Below are positions 56,849-64,000 of a stretch of 64,000 nucleotides of DNA, piece after piece; position 1 is the stretch's first letter; each line of letters starts with the position of its first letter. The DNA lies in contig NZ_CP025113.1 in NCBI RefSeq assembly GCF_002831585.1, forward strand, positions 1,302,001-1,366,000, read 5' to 3'. The translations under genes were made by a program, and so were the position numbers. Origin of the DNA: Bradyrhizobium sp. SK17 (GTDB taxonomy: Bacteria > Pseudomonadota > Alphaproteobacteria > Rhizobiales > Xanthobacteraceae). The notes below the pieces were generated by a model. It was not told where the DNA came from, made no database searches, and saw only the letters and a program-made list of their open reading frames with translations.

Positions 56849-59323
56849 TCAGAACTGGCCCTCTTCCTCCGCAACCAGGATTTCGCGCTTTCCGGCGTGA
56901 TTCGCTGGTCCCACGATGCCTTCGAGTTCCATCCGTTCCATCAGCGAAGCGGCGCGGTTGTAGCCGATCTGGAGCCGGCGCTGGATGTAGGAGGTCGACG
57001 CCTTGCGGTCGCGCTTGACGATCGCAACCGCCTGCGAGAACAGATCGCCGCCGCCGTCGCCACCCATGCCGGTAGCGTCGAACACCGCGCCGTCCTCGTC
57101 GGTCGGCTCTTCCGCAGTGACGGCTTCGAGATATTCCGGCTGTCCCTGCGTCTTGAGGTGACGCACCACCTTCTCGACTTCCTCGTCGGATGCGAACGGG
57201 CCGTGCACGCGGCTGATGCGGCCGCCGCCCGCCATGTAGAGCATGTCGCCCTGGCCGAGCAACTGCTCGGCGCCCATCTCGCCCAGGATGGTGCGGCTGT
57301 CGATCTTCGACGTCACCTGGAAGGCGATGCGGGTCGGGAAGTTCGCCTTGATGGTGCCGGTGATGACGTCGACCGACGGACGTTGCGTCGCGAGGATCAC
57401 ATGCAGGCCGGCGGCGCGCGCCATCTGCGCCAGGCGCTGCACCGCGCCTTCGATGTCCTTGCCGGCGACCATCATCAGGTCGGCCATCTCGTCGACGATG
57501 ATCACGATGTAGGGCAGCGGCTCGAGATCGAGCTTCTCTTCCTCGTAGATCGCCTTGCCGGTCTCCTTGTCGAAGCCGGTGTGCACCGTGCGCGTCAGTT
57601 CCTCGCCCTTGCCCTTGGCTTCGACGAGACGCTGGTTGTAGCCGTCGATATTGCGGACGCCGAGCTTGGCCATCCGCTTGTAGCGCTCTTCCATCTCGCG
57701 CACGGCCCATTTCAGCGCGACCACCGCCTTCTTCGGATCGGTGACGACAGGCGTCAACAGATGCGGGATGCCGTCATAGACCGAAAGTTCGAGCATCTTC
57801 GGATCGACCATGATCAGCCGGCACTGGTCCGGCCGCAGCCGGTAGACCAGGCTCAGGATCATGGTGTTGATCGCGACCGATTTGCCGGAGCCGGTGGTGC
57901 CGGCGATCAGCATGTGCGGCGTGCGCGCGAGGTCGATGATGACGGGATCGCCGCCGATCGTCTTGCCGAGGCAGAGCGGCAGCTTGGCGACCGAATCGAC
58001 GCTCTCCTTGGCCACCAGCAGCTCGCGCAGATAGACCTTCTCGCGATGCGCGTTCGGCAGCTCGATGCCGATCGCGTTGCGGCCGGCGACGACGGCGACG
58101 CGTGCCGACAGCGCGCTCATCGAGCGCGCGATGTCGTCGGACAGTCCGATCACGCGCGACGATTTGATGCCCGGTGCGGGCTCCAGCTCGTACAGCGTGA
58201 CCACCGGGCCCGGATTGGCCTTGACGATCTCGCCGCGCACACCGAAATCCTGCAACACGCCTTCGAGCGAGCGCGAATTGGTTTCGAGCTCGGCCTTGCT
58301 CAGCGGCTGGCGATCGCTGGCCTTCGGCGCGCTGAGCACCGACACCGACGGCAGCTCGAACTTGTCGGAATTCTTCTTCTTCGGCTTCGGCTCGGCCTTC
58401 TTGCGCGGCGCGCGGGCGACGGGAGCTTGCTCCTCCTCGTCCTCTTCTTCCTCGTCGTCGCCGGGCTCTTCGGCGTCATCCTCGTCGTCGTGATCGTCAT
58501 GCGCGGGCGCGATCGAGGGCGCCGCGCGGCCGCTGCCGATATTCGGCTCCTGGCGCTCGAACGCGCCAGCGCGGCCCTGCGATCCGCTCGAGACCAGCGA
58601 CTTGTAGGCTGATGTGAACAACCAGCCGAGCCGCGCCTTCGCGCTCATCAGGGCGTGGAACAGCCAACCCAGCGAGACCGAGCTGCGATCCTCGTCCTCC
58701 TCGACGAACGGCTCGTCGTCATCGGCGATCGGCGTCAGCTCCGGATCGCGCTCCTTGGCGCCCCAGCCGCAGGCGAACAGGAAGGTCACGGCCATCGCCG
58801 CGAACAGGATCAGCCCCAGCACCACCCGATAGATGAAGCCGGGCGGCCCGAACACCACGGCCGGCGTCCGCAGCAGCGCGTCGCCGACCACGCCGCCGAG
58901 CCCGGTCGGCAGCGGCCATGCGATGTTGTGTGGCCAGCAACTGGCAAAGCCCGCCGCGATCACCGTGCACAGGATCCAGCAGCCGAGCCGCAGCGCCTCG
59001 CGGTCGAATGGACGGTGCGTCAGCATCCGCCAGCCCCACACCGCGACCGGCAGCAGCAACATGATCGAGCCGAGACCGAGGATCTGCATCAACAGGTCGG
59101 CGCCGATCGCGCCGGGGTAGCCGAGCACGTTGCGGATCGCGCGCGAGGTGGCGTGGCTCAGCGACGGATCCTGCACCGACCAGGTCATCAGCGCGGCAGT
59201 GATGGCGCCCGACAGCGCGATCAGGCCGAGCCCGGTCAGTTCGCGCAGCCGTCGCGCCAGCGCCTCGCGCAACGAGAGCGGCAAATGGCCGACCAGGGGG
59301 ATGACACGTTCGATCGCTGGCAT
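56849..59323 (-). CDS. ftsK: DNA translocase FtsK
   Basis: FtsK pumps chromosomal DNA towards dif at the septum. The 824-residue protein has four membrane helices in the first 180 residues, an acidic linker ([23 protein letters not shown], near 270-295), and the alpha-beta motor with Walker [17 protein letters not shown] and Walker [14 protein letters not shown]. The winged gamma domain lies at the end ([27 protein letters not shown]). The ATG at 59323 gives the conserved start. It is adjacent to lolA, as in many proteobacteria. Confidence 0.96.
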   Translation of the reverse strand: MPAIERVIPLVGHLPLSLREALARRLRELTGLGLIALSGAITAALMTWSVQDPSLSHATSRAIRNVLGYPGAIGADLLMQILGLGSIMLLLPVAVWGWRMLTHRPFDREALRLGCWILCTVIAAGFASCWPHNIAWPLPTGLGGVVGDALLRTPAVVFGPPGFIYRVVLGLILFAAMAVTFLFACGWGAKERDPELTPIADDDEPFVEEDEDRSSVSLGWLFHALMSAKARLGWLFTSAYKSLVSSGSQGRAGAFERQEPNIGSGRAAPSIAPAHDDHDDEDDAEEPGDDEEEEDEEEQAPVARAPRKKAEPKPKKKNSDKFELPSVSVLSAPKASDRQPLSKAELETNSRSLEGVLQDFGVRGEIVKANPGPVVTLYELEPAPGIKSSRVIGLSDDIARSMSALSARVAVVAGRNAIGIELPNAHREKVYLRELLVAKESVDSVAKLPLCLGKTIGGDPVIIDLARTPHMLIAGTTGSGKSVAINTMILSLVYRLRPDQCRLIMVDPKMLELSVYDGIPHLLTPVVTDPKKAVVALKWAVREMEERYKRMAKLGVRNIDGYNQRLVEAKGKGEELTRTVHTGFDKETGKAIYEEEKLDLEPLPYIVIIVDEMADLMMVAGKDIEGAVQRLAQMARAAGLHVILATQRPSVDVITGTIKANFPTRIAFQVTSKIDSRTILGEMGAEQLLGQGDMLYMAGGGRISRVHGPFASDEEVEKVVRHLKTQGQPEYLEAVTAEEPTDEDGAVFDATGMGGDGGGDLFSQAVAIVKRDRKASTSYIQRRLQIGYNRAASLMERMELEGIVGPANHAGKREILVAEEEGQF

Positions 59324-59345
59324 ACTCAATCTTCGCGCTTCGCGA

Positions 59346-60572
59346 TTAACCCAGGGTTTCGACCAGGCGATGCATCGCCTCGGCCGTCGATTCACTGTCG
59401 GAGACCAGCGCAAGCCGGATATAGCCCGCGCCCGGATTGGAACCGTCGTTCTGCTCGCGCGCCAGATAGCTGCCGGGAATCACGCGAACGCCGGCGTCGC
59501 GATACAGCCTCACCGTCGTCGCCTCGTCGCCGCCGCGATCGGAAACGTCGAGCCAGACGCAGAACCCGCCGGCCGGCCGCTTGTAGCCGTAGCGGCTGCC
59601 GAGGATCTGGTCGGCGAGATCGAACTTGATGCGATAGAGCCTGCGGTTCTCCTCGACATGCGCCTCGTCGCCATAGGCGGCGACCGCGACATGTTGCAAG
59701 GGCACCGGCACCTGAGGTGCCGCGACATTGCGCAGCTCGAGGAACGCGGCCATGAACTTCCGGTCGCCGGCGGCGAAGCCGACCCGCATGCCCGGCAGGT
59801 TCGAGCGCTTCGACAGCGATTGGAACGCGACCACGTTGGTGAAGTCGGGGCCGGCACATTCCAGCATGCTGCCCGGCGCTTCGCGGGTGTAGATCTCCGA
59901 ATAGCACTCGTCGCTCAGGATCATGAAGCCATGGCGATCGGCGAGCTGCTTCAGCCGCGTGAAATAGGCGCGCGAGGCGACCGAGCCCTGCGGATTGGCA
60001 GGCGAGGCCAGGAAGAACGCCACGGTGCGCGCCAGCGTCGCCTCGTCGATCGAATCGAGATCGGGCAGGAAGCCGTTGCTGAGCGTGGTCGGTAGATAGA
60101 TCTGCTCGCAGCCGGCGGCGCGAGCGCCGGCGCCATAGGCCGGATAGAACGGATTCGGCATCAGCACCGCCGGCCGGCCCTTGCGCGGCGCGACGTAGCG
60201 GGCCGCGGCGATCGCGGCGAAGAACAGCCCCTCGCGGCTGCCGTTCAGCACCATCACCTCGCTCTCCGGATCGAGCGGACGCGGCAATTGGAACCGGCTC
60301 GACAGCCAGGTCGCGGCCGCGCGGCGGAACGGCTCGATGCCCTTGGCCATCGGATAGCGGCCGAAATCGGCGGTGAATTTCGACAGCACCGGCCCGACGA
60401 AGTCAGGCACCGGGTGCTGCGGCTCGCCGACCGATAGCGTAATCAATGGCTTAGCCGGCTGGTACGGCGCCAGCAGCTCGGTGGTCCGCACGAATGGGGA
60501 ACGCTCGGCCTGGCCGGCGGATGCGACATCGCCGGCGCCCTGCGCCAAGCCGGATGAGGCGGTCATTGCCAT
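59346..60572 (-). CDS. Aminotransferase class I/II (DapC-like)
   Basis: This PLP-dependent enzyme has 408 residues. Blocks: [84 protein letters not shown] and the PLP-lysine [15 protein letters not shown]. The pattern is that of succinyldiaminopimelate transaminase (DapC-type) or related LL-DAP aminotransferases, but the exact substrate needs assay. The start may be ATG at 60572 or 60566. It is the upstream neighbour of ftsK on the same strand. Confidence 0.85.
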   Translation of the reverse strand: MAMTASSGLAQGAGDVASAGQAERSPFVRTTELLAPYQPAKPLITLSVGEPQHPVPDFVGPVLSKFTADFGRYPMAKGIEPFRRAAATWLSSRFQLPRPLDPESEVMVLNGSREGLFFAAIAAARYVAPRKGRPAVLMPNPFYPAYGAGARAAGCEQIYLPTTLSNGFLPDLDSIDEATLARTVAFFLASPANPQGSVASRAYFTRLKQLADRHGFMILSDECYSEIYTREAPGSMLECAGPDFTNVVAFQSLSKRSNLPGMRVGFAAGDRKFMAAFLELRNVAAPQVPVPLQHVAVAAYGDEAHVEENRRLYRIKFDLADQILGSRYGYKRPAGGFCVWLDVSDRGGDEATTVRLYRDAGVRVIPGSYLAREQNDGSNPGAGYIRLALVSDSESTAEAMHRLVETLG

Positions 60573-60707
60573 GGTTGAAATGCCAGCACTTTCACTGCGG
60601 TCGGGGTTGAGGGGCGCCGACCGTAAACCGATCAAGTCACCATAGATAGGGCGAGGTTAAGACGCGATTAACCATCGGCGCCGGGCACGATCGGCCGGCG
60701 CGTGATA

Positions 60708-60988
60708 TCAGCGCTGGTAATGCGTCAGTTTGAAAATTCTGGCCCAATCCTCGTCGGGGATGGCTCGTCTTCCGAAGTGGATGCCAGCGAGATCGCGTTC
60801 GGGGTCCGCGTATTCAGCGCAGCTTGGGCAGTAGTTGTGCCACCCGTTCTCGCGCTTACGGTTGTCCCAGCTTTCTGCGCGACTGATGTAGTTGACGGCT
60901 TGATGGAATGATCGGAGTCCAGTGTGGACCGTAGCGCCACACTCGCCGTCGCAATAGGCGACGTATTTCCCCCTTCTTGCCTAAACAT
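60708..60988 (-). pseudogene. Small zinc-ribbon-like protein, frameshifted as sequenced
   Basis: I do not recognise this family. The ATG at 60988 has GGAGGG ahead of it, a strong ribosome binding site. It opens with MFRQEG; the frame then breaks at the run of five G's (60967-60971 on the + strand as C's). With one more G it continues as GKYVAYCDGECGATVHTG and runs to a stop at 60708, a 93-residue protein. The middle carries four cysteines in a CxxxC...CPSC pattern (residues 13, 17, 54, 57), typical of a zinc ribbon. No start lies in the second frame. It sits in a more AT-rich stretch, beside an odd tRNA. Confidence 0.65.
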
Positions 60989-61224
60989 TTCTCCCTCCGG
61001 TTAGCCGATTTAGGAGAGCGGCCAGATGGGAGCACTTCTCGACGGCAGCTTGTTCATGGAGAACAAACCAGAACCTGTTGTAGTTTTCGTCAAGCAAAAG
61101 TTCAGTTTGAAATTATTGATGGTTTTGTAGGTCGCAAAATCCTACGGCTTAAGCCGTTGATTCGTTTAGTATTTTAATAGCTCACCCCCTTGAAAAAGCT
61201 ACGCATTCTCCTACAATAAAGGCG
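60989..61224. other. AT-rich spacer, no gene recognised
   Basis: Between the small zinc-ribbon gene and the tRNA. It has runs such as GAAATTATTGATGGTTTTG and AGTATTTTAATAG, more AT-rich than elsewhere in the window. No open frame has a convincing start or family match. The composition suggests acquired DNA. Confidence 0.5.
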
Positions 61225-61298
61225 TGCACCGGACTGGGCTCGAACCAGCGACCCCCCGTTTAGCAGACAGGCGCTCTATCCAGCTGAGCTACCGATGC
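61225..61298 (-). tRNA. tRNA with anticodon GCU, class I body (identity unclear)
   Basis: The 74-nt cloverleaf folds well: acceptor GCATCGG/CCGGTGC, D-stem GCTC/GAGC, anticodon stem CCTGT/ACGGG with loop CTGCTAA, T-stem GCTGG/CCAGT with loop TTCGAGC, and discriminator A. CCA is not encoded. The anticodon is GCU, which would read the serine codons AGC/AGU. But the variable loop is 5 nt (GGGTC), while tRNA-Ser normally has a long arm. The D-loop AGCTGGATA with A at 20 and C35/U36 looks like tRNA-Arg; one base change (UCU to GCU) would explain it. So it is a tRNA with mixed identity marks, or a decayed gene. Confidence 0.85.
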
Positions 61299-61316
61299 AC
61301 GCAGGCAGAAGGAAGT

Positions 61317-61340
61317 CCGGCGGGGCGCTACTCCCGCCGG
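61317..61340. other. Inverted repeat between tRNA and winged-helix-like gene
   Basis: CCGGCGGG (61317-61324) pairs with CCCGCCGG (61333-61340) around an 8-nt loop. It lies between the tRNA and the 3' end of the winged-helix-like gene. It could be a transcript end for that gene, but no T-run follows on that strand. Confidence 0.35.
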
Positions 61341-61389
61341 TCGTCGTGATCAGAACTAGCTGGTGTCGTGCACGGCTCGGCCCTCCTAG

Positions 61390-61998
61390 TTACTTGAGTA
61401 GATCGAGAAGACCCGGCGGTGGATCGCCGGGTTTTTTCGTATCCGCAGGAATCTGCGGCACGAAAAACCATACGTGCCCCAAGCGGCGCACTAGTCCCTT
61501 CTTGAGAAGTCGGTACAGCGTCATACCGACGGTTTTCTCATGAATTTCAATATTATAAGTCTGCTGGATATAATCGCGCAGCGGCGCGGCCTTTGAGCCA
61601 TCGGCTGCGGCTTCTTGCAGCCGCTCTAGCAGAATCTCTTGGATGGTCGGCATCTGCGGCTTCGGCGGCAATCCGTGTCCGGCCTCGCCTTCGGTTGAGC
61701 CCTCAGCCTGCTCGAGCGTGGCCGTACGGGGCACGAAGCCCTCCAGCTTGAGCACCTCGAAAACGCGCTCACGGTACTTTTCCATGAGGGCGGTCCACGC
61801 CTCATCGGTCTCGATGTCACAGCCAAATATCCTCAACGACGCTTCGCAGGTCGCGATGATCCTGCTCTCCTCTTTGATCTCGGCTTTCGCCTGCTCGATG
61901 ACCTTCTCAGCGGCATGCCTGCGGAAATAGGCGCGCGCATGCTTGACCATGATGGCCAGCACACCCGCGTCATCAAGAGAATCGGTGGTAAATGTCAT
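61390..61998 (-). CDS. Winged-helix-like protein of unknown function
   Basis: I do not recognise the family. The 202-residue protein has a helical N-terminal half, then a linker, and a C-terminal segment IHEKTVGMTLYRLLKKGLVRRLGHVWFFVP that looks like a winged-helix DNA-binding unit. The last residues are Pro-rich (TKKPGDPPPGLLDLLK). The ATG at 61998 (MTFTTDSL) is the best start; the frame upstream is not coding-like. Base use is less GC-rich than in the core genes, and it lies by the tRNA, so it may be acquired. Confidence 0.7.
   Translation of the reverse strand: MTFTTDSLDDAGVLAIMVKHARAYFRRHAAEKVIEQAKAEIKEESRIIATCEASLRIFGCDIETDEAWTALMEKYRERVFEVLKLEGFVPRTATLEQAEGSTEGEAGHGLPPKPQMPTIQEILLERLQEAAADGSKAAPLRDYIQQTYNIEIHEKTVGMTLYRLLKKGLVRRLGHVWFFVPQIPADTKKPGDPPPGLLDLLK
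61411..61437 (+). terminator. Intrinsic-terminator-like hairpin on the + strand
   Basis: ACCCGGCG-GTGGAT-CGCCGGGT followed by a T-run gives a perfect 8-bp stem and U-tract on the + strand. It lies in the 3' end of a - strand gene. No + strand gene precedes it, so it might end an antisense or small RNA. Confidence 0.4.
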
Positions 61999-62199
61999 GG
62001 GTTTGATATATCGCACAATCCGCGTTCCTAAGCAATCTGAATTAGGAAGCTGATTGCTTATCACCGATTCCCACGAACTAATGCCGGTCGCGGGCGATCT
62101 ATCGGCGCTCTTCGGAGGATAGTTTGCGGGCGCCGGCCTTTCCGCACATCTTGCCACCGCCGCGCCGTCAGGGCGCTCATCATCACCGGCGAACGCGAA

Positions 62200-62622
62200 G
62201 TGCTGTTGTTGCGGATTCGTCCGCCACATGGCGGCGACACCTTCTGGGTTGCTCCGGGCGGTGGCATCGAGGGTGACGAGACGCCTGAAGCGACGCTGCG
62301 GCGGGAATTGGCCGAGGAAGTCGGGTTGACCGCGTTCGCGCACGGTCCTGTCGTCTGGCGGCGCCATCACACCTTCAATTGGGGCGGCCGGCGGTTCTCC
62401 CAGAAGGAAGAGTACCGGATCGTTCACGCTGACCGATTCGAGCCTGTGATGGCCGACCAGGCCGAAGCGGCGGTGCTCGACTGCTTCCGCTGGTGGCCGA
62501 TCGCCGAGCTGTCCGGCGCGGAGGAGCGGCTGACGCCGCTGTCGCTCGCCGCGATTCTCGAGCGCTATTTGCGCGACGGCGCGCCGGCCGAAATTCCGGA
62601 CGAGGAAGTCCTGATCGACTGA
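62200..62622 (+). CDS. NUDIX hydrolase, start uncertain
   Basis: This NUDIX hydrolase cleaves nucleoside diphosphates linked to some moiety X. The Nudix box is GGGIEGDETPEATLRRELAEEVGL, with the conserved glycine and glutamates. The visible frame from GTG at 62200 gives 140 residues, but coding-like sequence continues upstream in the same frame (RRAVRALIITGEREV), which is the first strand of the fold. No standard start codon was found there, so the true start is open. The substrate is unknown. It is followed by a diguanylate cyclase. Confidence 0.82.
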   Translation: MLLLRIRPPHGGDTFWVAPGGGIEGDETPEATLRRELAEEVGLTAFAHGPVVWRRHHTFNWGGRRFSQKEEYRIVHADRFEPVMADQAEAAVLDCFRWWPIAELSGAEERLTPLSLAAILERYLRDGAPAEIPDEEVLID

Positions 62623-62768
62623 CCGCGATCGCCGCGCGCCGTCGCGCATTTGAGCGATCGGCTTTACCGGCCATTAACGCCAGCGCGCGCTGCCTCGGTT
62701 CCTTCAGCAATTGGCAACACCGCCCGGATCAAGGATTCCAGGGATCACCGGGGCGTGCGCAGACTGAG

Positions 62769-63542
62769 ATGACCATCAAGATCGAGACCCGCGCCGATGT
62801 CCTGCGCCGTACCGGCAAGGTGATGGCGATCGCCGCGCTCTCGACCGCGGTGATGTCGTTCACGATGGGCATGCTGGTGTTCGGCCGCAGTCTCGCGGCG
62901 CCGATCACGGTCGGCCAGATGCAGCTGTTCGGGCTCACCGCCGGGGTCTTCATCTCGATCGCGCTCAGCGGTGCGATGTCCTGGCGCGCCGGCCTGTTGA
63001 TGCTGGAGCTCGCGCAGACCCGGCGCGAGCTCGCCTTGATGTCGCAGACCGACCAACTGACCGGCCTGTTGAACCGGCGCGGCTTCGATGCCGAGGCGGC
63101 CGCCGCTCTCGACCAGGCGCAGACAGACGGTGCGTCGGCGGCGGTGCTGATGTGCGACATCGATCATTTCAAGTCGATCAACGACCGCTACGGACACGAG
63201 ATCGGCGACAAGGTGCTGGTCGAGATCGCCGACGTGCTGCGCCAGTTCGCGGTCCGGCACGGCGCGCTGGTCGCCCGCTACGGCGGTGAGGAATTCGCGG
63301 CGGTGCTGACCGGCCTGAGCCACGAGCAGGCCGCGCATGGCGCCGAACAAATCCGCCGCGATTGCGCCGAAAGAACCATCCTCGACGGCGTCACCCAATT
63401 GCCGGTGACGATCAGCATCGGCTTCACCGTCAGGCAAAGCGGTTTCGATCTCGGCGGCCTGATGCGCACCGCCGACCAGGCGCTCTACATGGCCAAGCGC
63501 CACGGCCGCGACCGCGTCGAACACGCGCGGGATGCGGCGTGA
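62769..63542 (+). CDS. Membrane diguanylate cyclase (GGDEF)
   Basis: This 257-residue protein has two membrane helices (residues about 16-40 and 52-75), then a GGDEF domain: DQLTGLLNRRGF, MCDIDHFKSINDRYGHEIGD, the active motif RYGGEEF, and ISIGFTVRQ. No sensory domain lies outside the membrane. The RxxD inhibitory site is not seen. The ATG at 62769 is preferred over longer frames that overlap the NUDIX gene. It is the second diguanylate cyclase in the window. Confidence 0.9.
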   Translation: MTIKIETRADVLRRTGKVMAIAALSTAVMSFTMGMLVFGRSLAAPITVGQMQLFGLTAGVFISIALSGAMSWRAGLLMLELAQTRRELALMSQTDQLTGLLNRRGFDAEAAAALDQAQTDGASAAVLMCDIDHFKSINDRYGHEIGDKVLVEIADVLRQFAVRHGALVARYGGEEFAAVLTGLSHEQAAHGAEQIRRDCAERTILDGVTQLPVTISIGFTVRQSGFDLGGLMRTADQALYMAKRHGRDRVEHARDAA

Positions 63543-63609
63543 TTCCCAAAGACCGGTAGCCCGGATTGCGCTGCACTCCGTCCGGACTACCCAATCAATG
63601 CGCGGCGCC

Positions 63610-64000
63610 TTACCGCGCCGGCAGCTTGTCGAATGACGGCTTGCCTTCGGGCACGTGGTGGAAGAGCTGCTTGTCGCAGGTGTAGATCGTCATCTGCGGG
63701 GTGAACACGCTGGGGTCGTCGAAGGTGCCGACCTTCAGGATCGTGGCGGGCAGGCCGGGCACCTTGGTCACCAGATGGGTGCCGCATTCCGGGCAGAATT
63801 CGCGGGTCACGGCGCGCTCGAGATCCTTGCGCGTGAATTGCTTGGGCTCGCTCGCGGTATATTTGAAGCCGGTGGTCGGCATCGCCATGAACATGTTCGG
63901 TCCGCCGCCGGTGATGTACTGGCATTCGCGGCACAGGCATTGCGCCGCCATCATCGGTTCGCCCTCGGCCTCATAGCGCACGTTGCCGCAATAGCACTTG
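63610..64000 (-). CDS. GFA family (glutathione-dependent formaldehyde-activating-like) protein, 5' end cut
   Basis: The gene runs off the right edge of the window. Its visible part has the zinc-binding cysteines of the GFA fold: KCYCGNVRYEAEGEP at the edge, CLCRECQYITGGG, and FCPECGTHL. The family is named after Gfa, which speeds the reaction of formaldehyde with glutathione, but most members have no proven role. About 6 to 10 N-terminal residues lie outside the window. The reading frame continues to the last base. Confidence 0.88.
   Translation of the reverse strand, partial: KCYCGNVRYEAEGEPMMAAQCLCRECQYITGGGPNMFMAMPTTGFKYTASEPKQFTRKDLERAVTREFCPECGTHLVTKVPGLPATILKVGTFDDPSVFTPQMTIYTCDKQLFHHVPEGKPSFDKLPAR

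Noticed and set aside
60702..60911. Short + strand open frame near 60.8 kb
   Set aside because: Opposes the better-supported small zinc-ribbon gene, which has a strong ribosome binding site and paired cysteines.

Overview
The window looks like a core-chromosome segment of an alphaproteobacterium of the Bradyrhizobium/Rhodopseudomonas group (Nitrobacteraceae, Rhizobiales). This is inferred from high GC, from protein families and gene orders typical of that group (hslV-GNAT-DUF2585-hslU, Smr-mltA-Tim44-secB-dnaQ-coaE-maf-ppsR, hemJ-rho-mnmE-mnmG-rsmG-parA-parB-holA-lptE-leuS), and from several palindromic intergenic repeat families. No sequence search was run. All family calls come from reading the translated sequence.

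Layout. 0-6.2 kb: RNase PH (5' end cut by the window), rdgB, hemW, an LpoA-like lipoprotein on the opposite strand, rsmI, a YraN family gene and gshB. 6.4-11.3 kb: a Tat-exported metallo-beta-lactamase-fold hydrolase, then a PepSY membrane protein (frameshifted as sequenced) and a TonB-dependent receptor that look like an iron uptake pair. 11.7-16.3 kb: a ComM/YifB AAA ATPase, a small secreted protein and a hybrid histidine kinase. 16.5-21.2 kb: leftward operon hisB-DUF2628-hisH-hisA-hisF, then hisE and coaA. 21.5-25.8 kb: hslV, GNAT, DUF2585, hslU (frameshifted at codon 6 as sequenced) and a polytopic membrane protein. 25.8-32.6 kb: Smr, mltA, Tim44-like, secB, dnaQ, coaE, maf, ppsR. 33-43 kb: hemJ, rho, mnmE, mnmG, rsmG, parA, parB, then holA, lptE and leuS leftward. 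46-49.1 kb: a single large DUF4062-STAND NTPase-TPR protein of immune/sensor type. 49.3-60.6 kb: diguanylate cyclase, YggS, a hydratase, an L,D-transpeptidase, an OmpR-type regulator, a cNMP-domain protein, xthA, lolA, ftsK and an aminotransferase. 60.7-62 kb: a small, more AT-rich islet with a zinc-ribbon-like small protein, an odd tRNA and a winged-helix-like protein. 62.2-64 kb: NUDIX, a second diguanylate cyclase and a GFA-family gene cut by the window end.

The most coherent system is a chromosome origin/partition locus. Five 16-bp parS palindromes lie at 36.6-38.9 kb beside mnmG-rsmG-parA-parB. About 4 kb away, genes diverge on either side of a gene-free stretch (32.57-33.02 kb) next to the ppsR (RP001-type) gene, where alphaproteobacterial oriC is known to lie. 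That stretch holds five TGTG(A/G)A motifs and an AT-rich patch.

The main accessory discoveries are the DUF4062-STAND protein and a class I tRNA carrying a GCU (Ser) anticodon on an arginine-like body. Three genes (PepSY, hslU, zinc-ribbon) each lack one base in a G/C homopolymer. They should be checked as assembly errors before being called pseudogenes.
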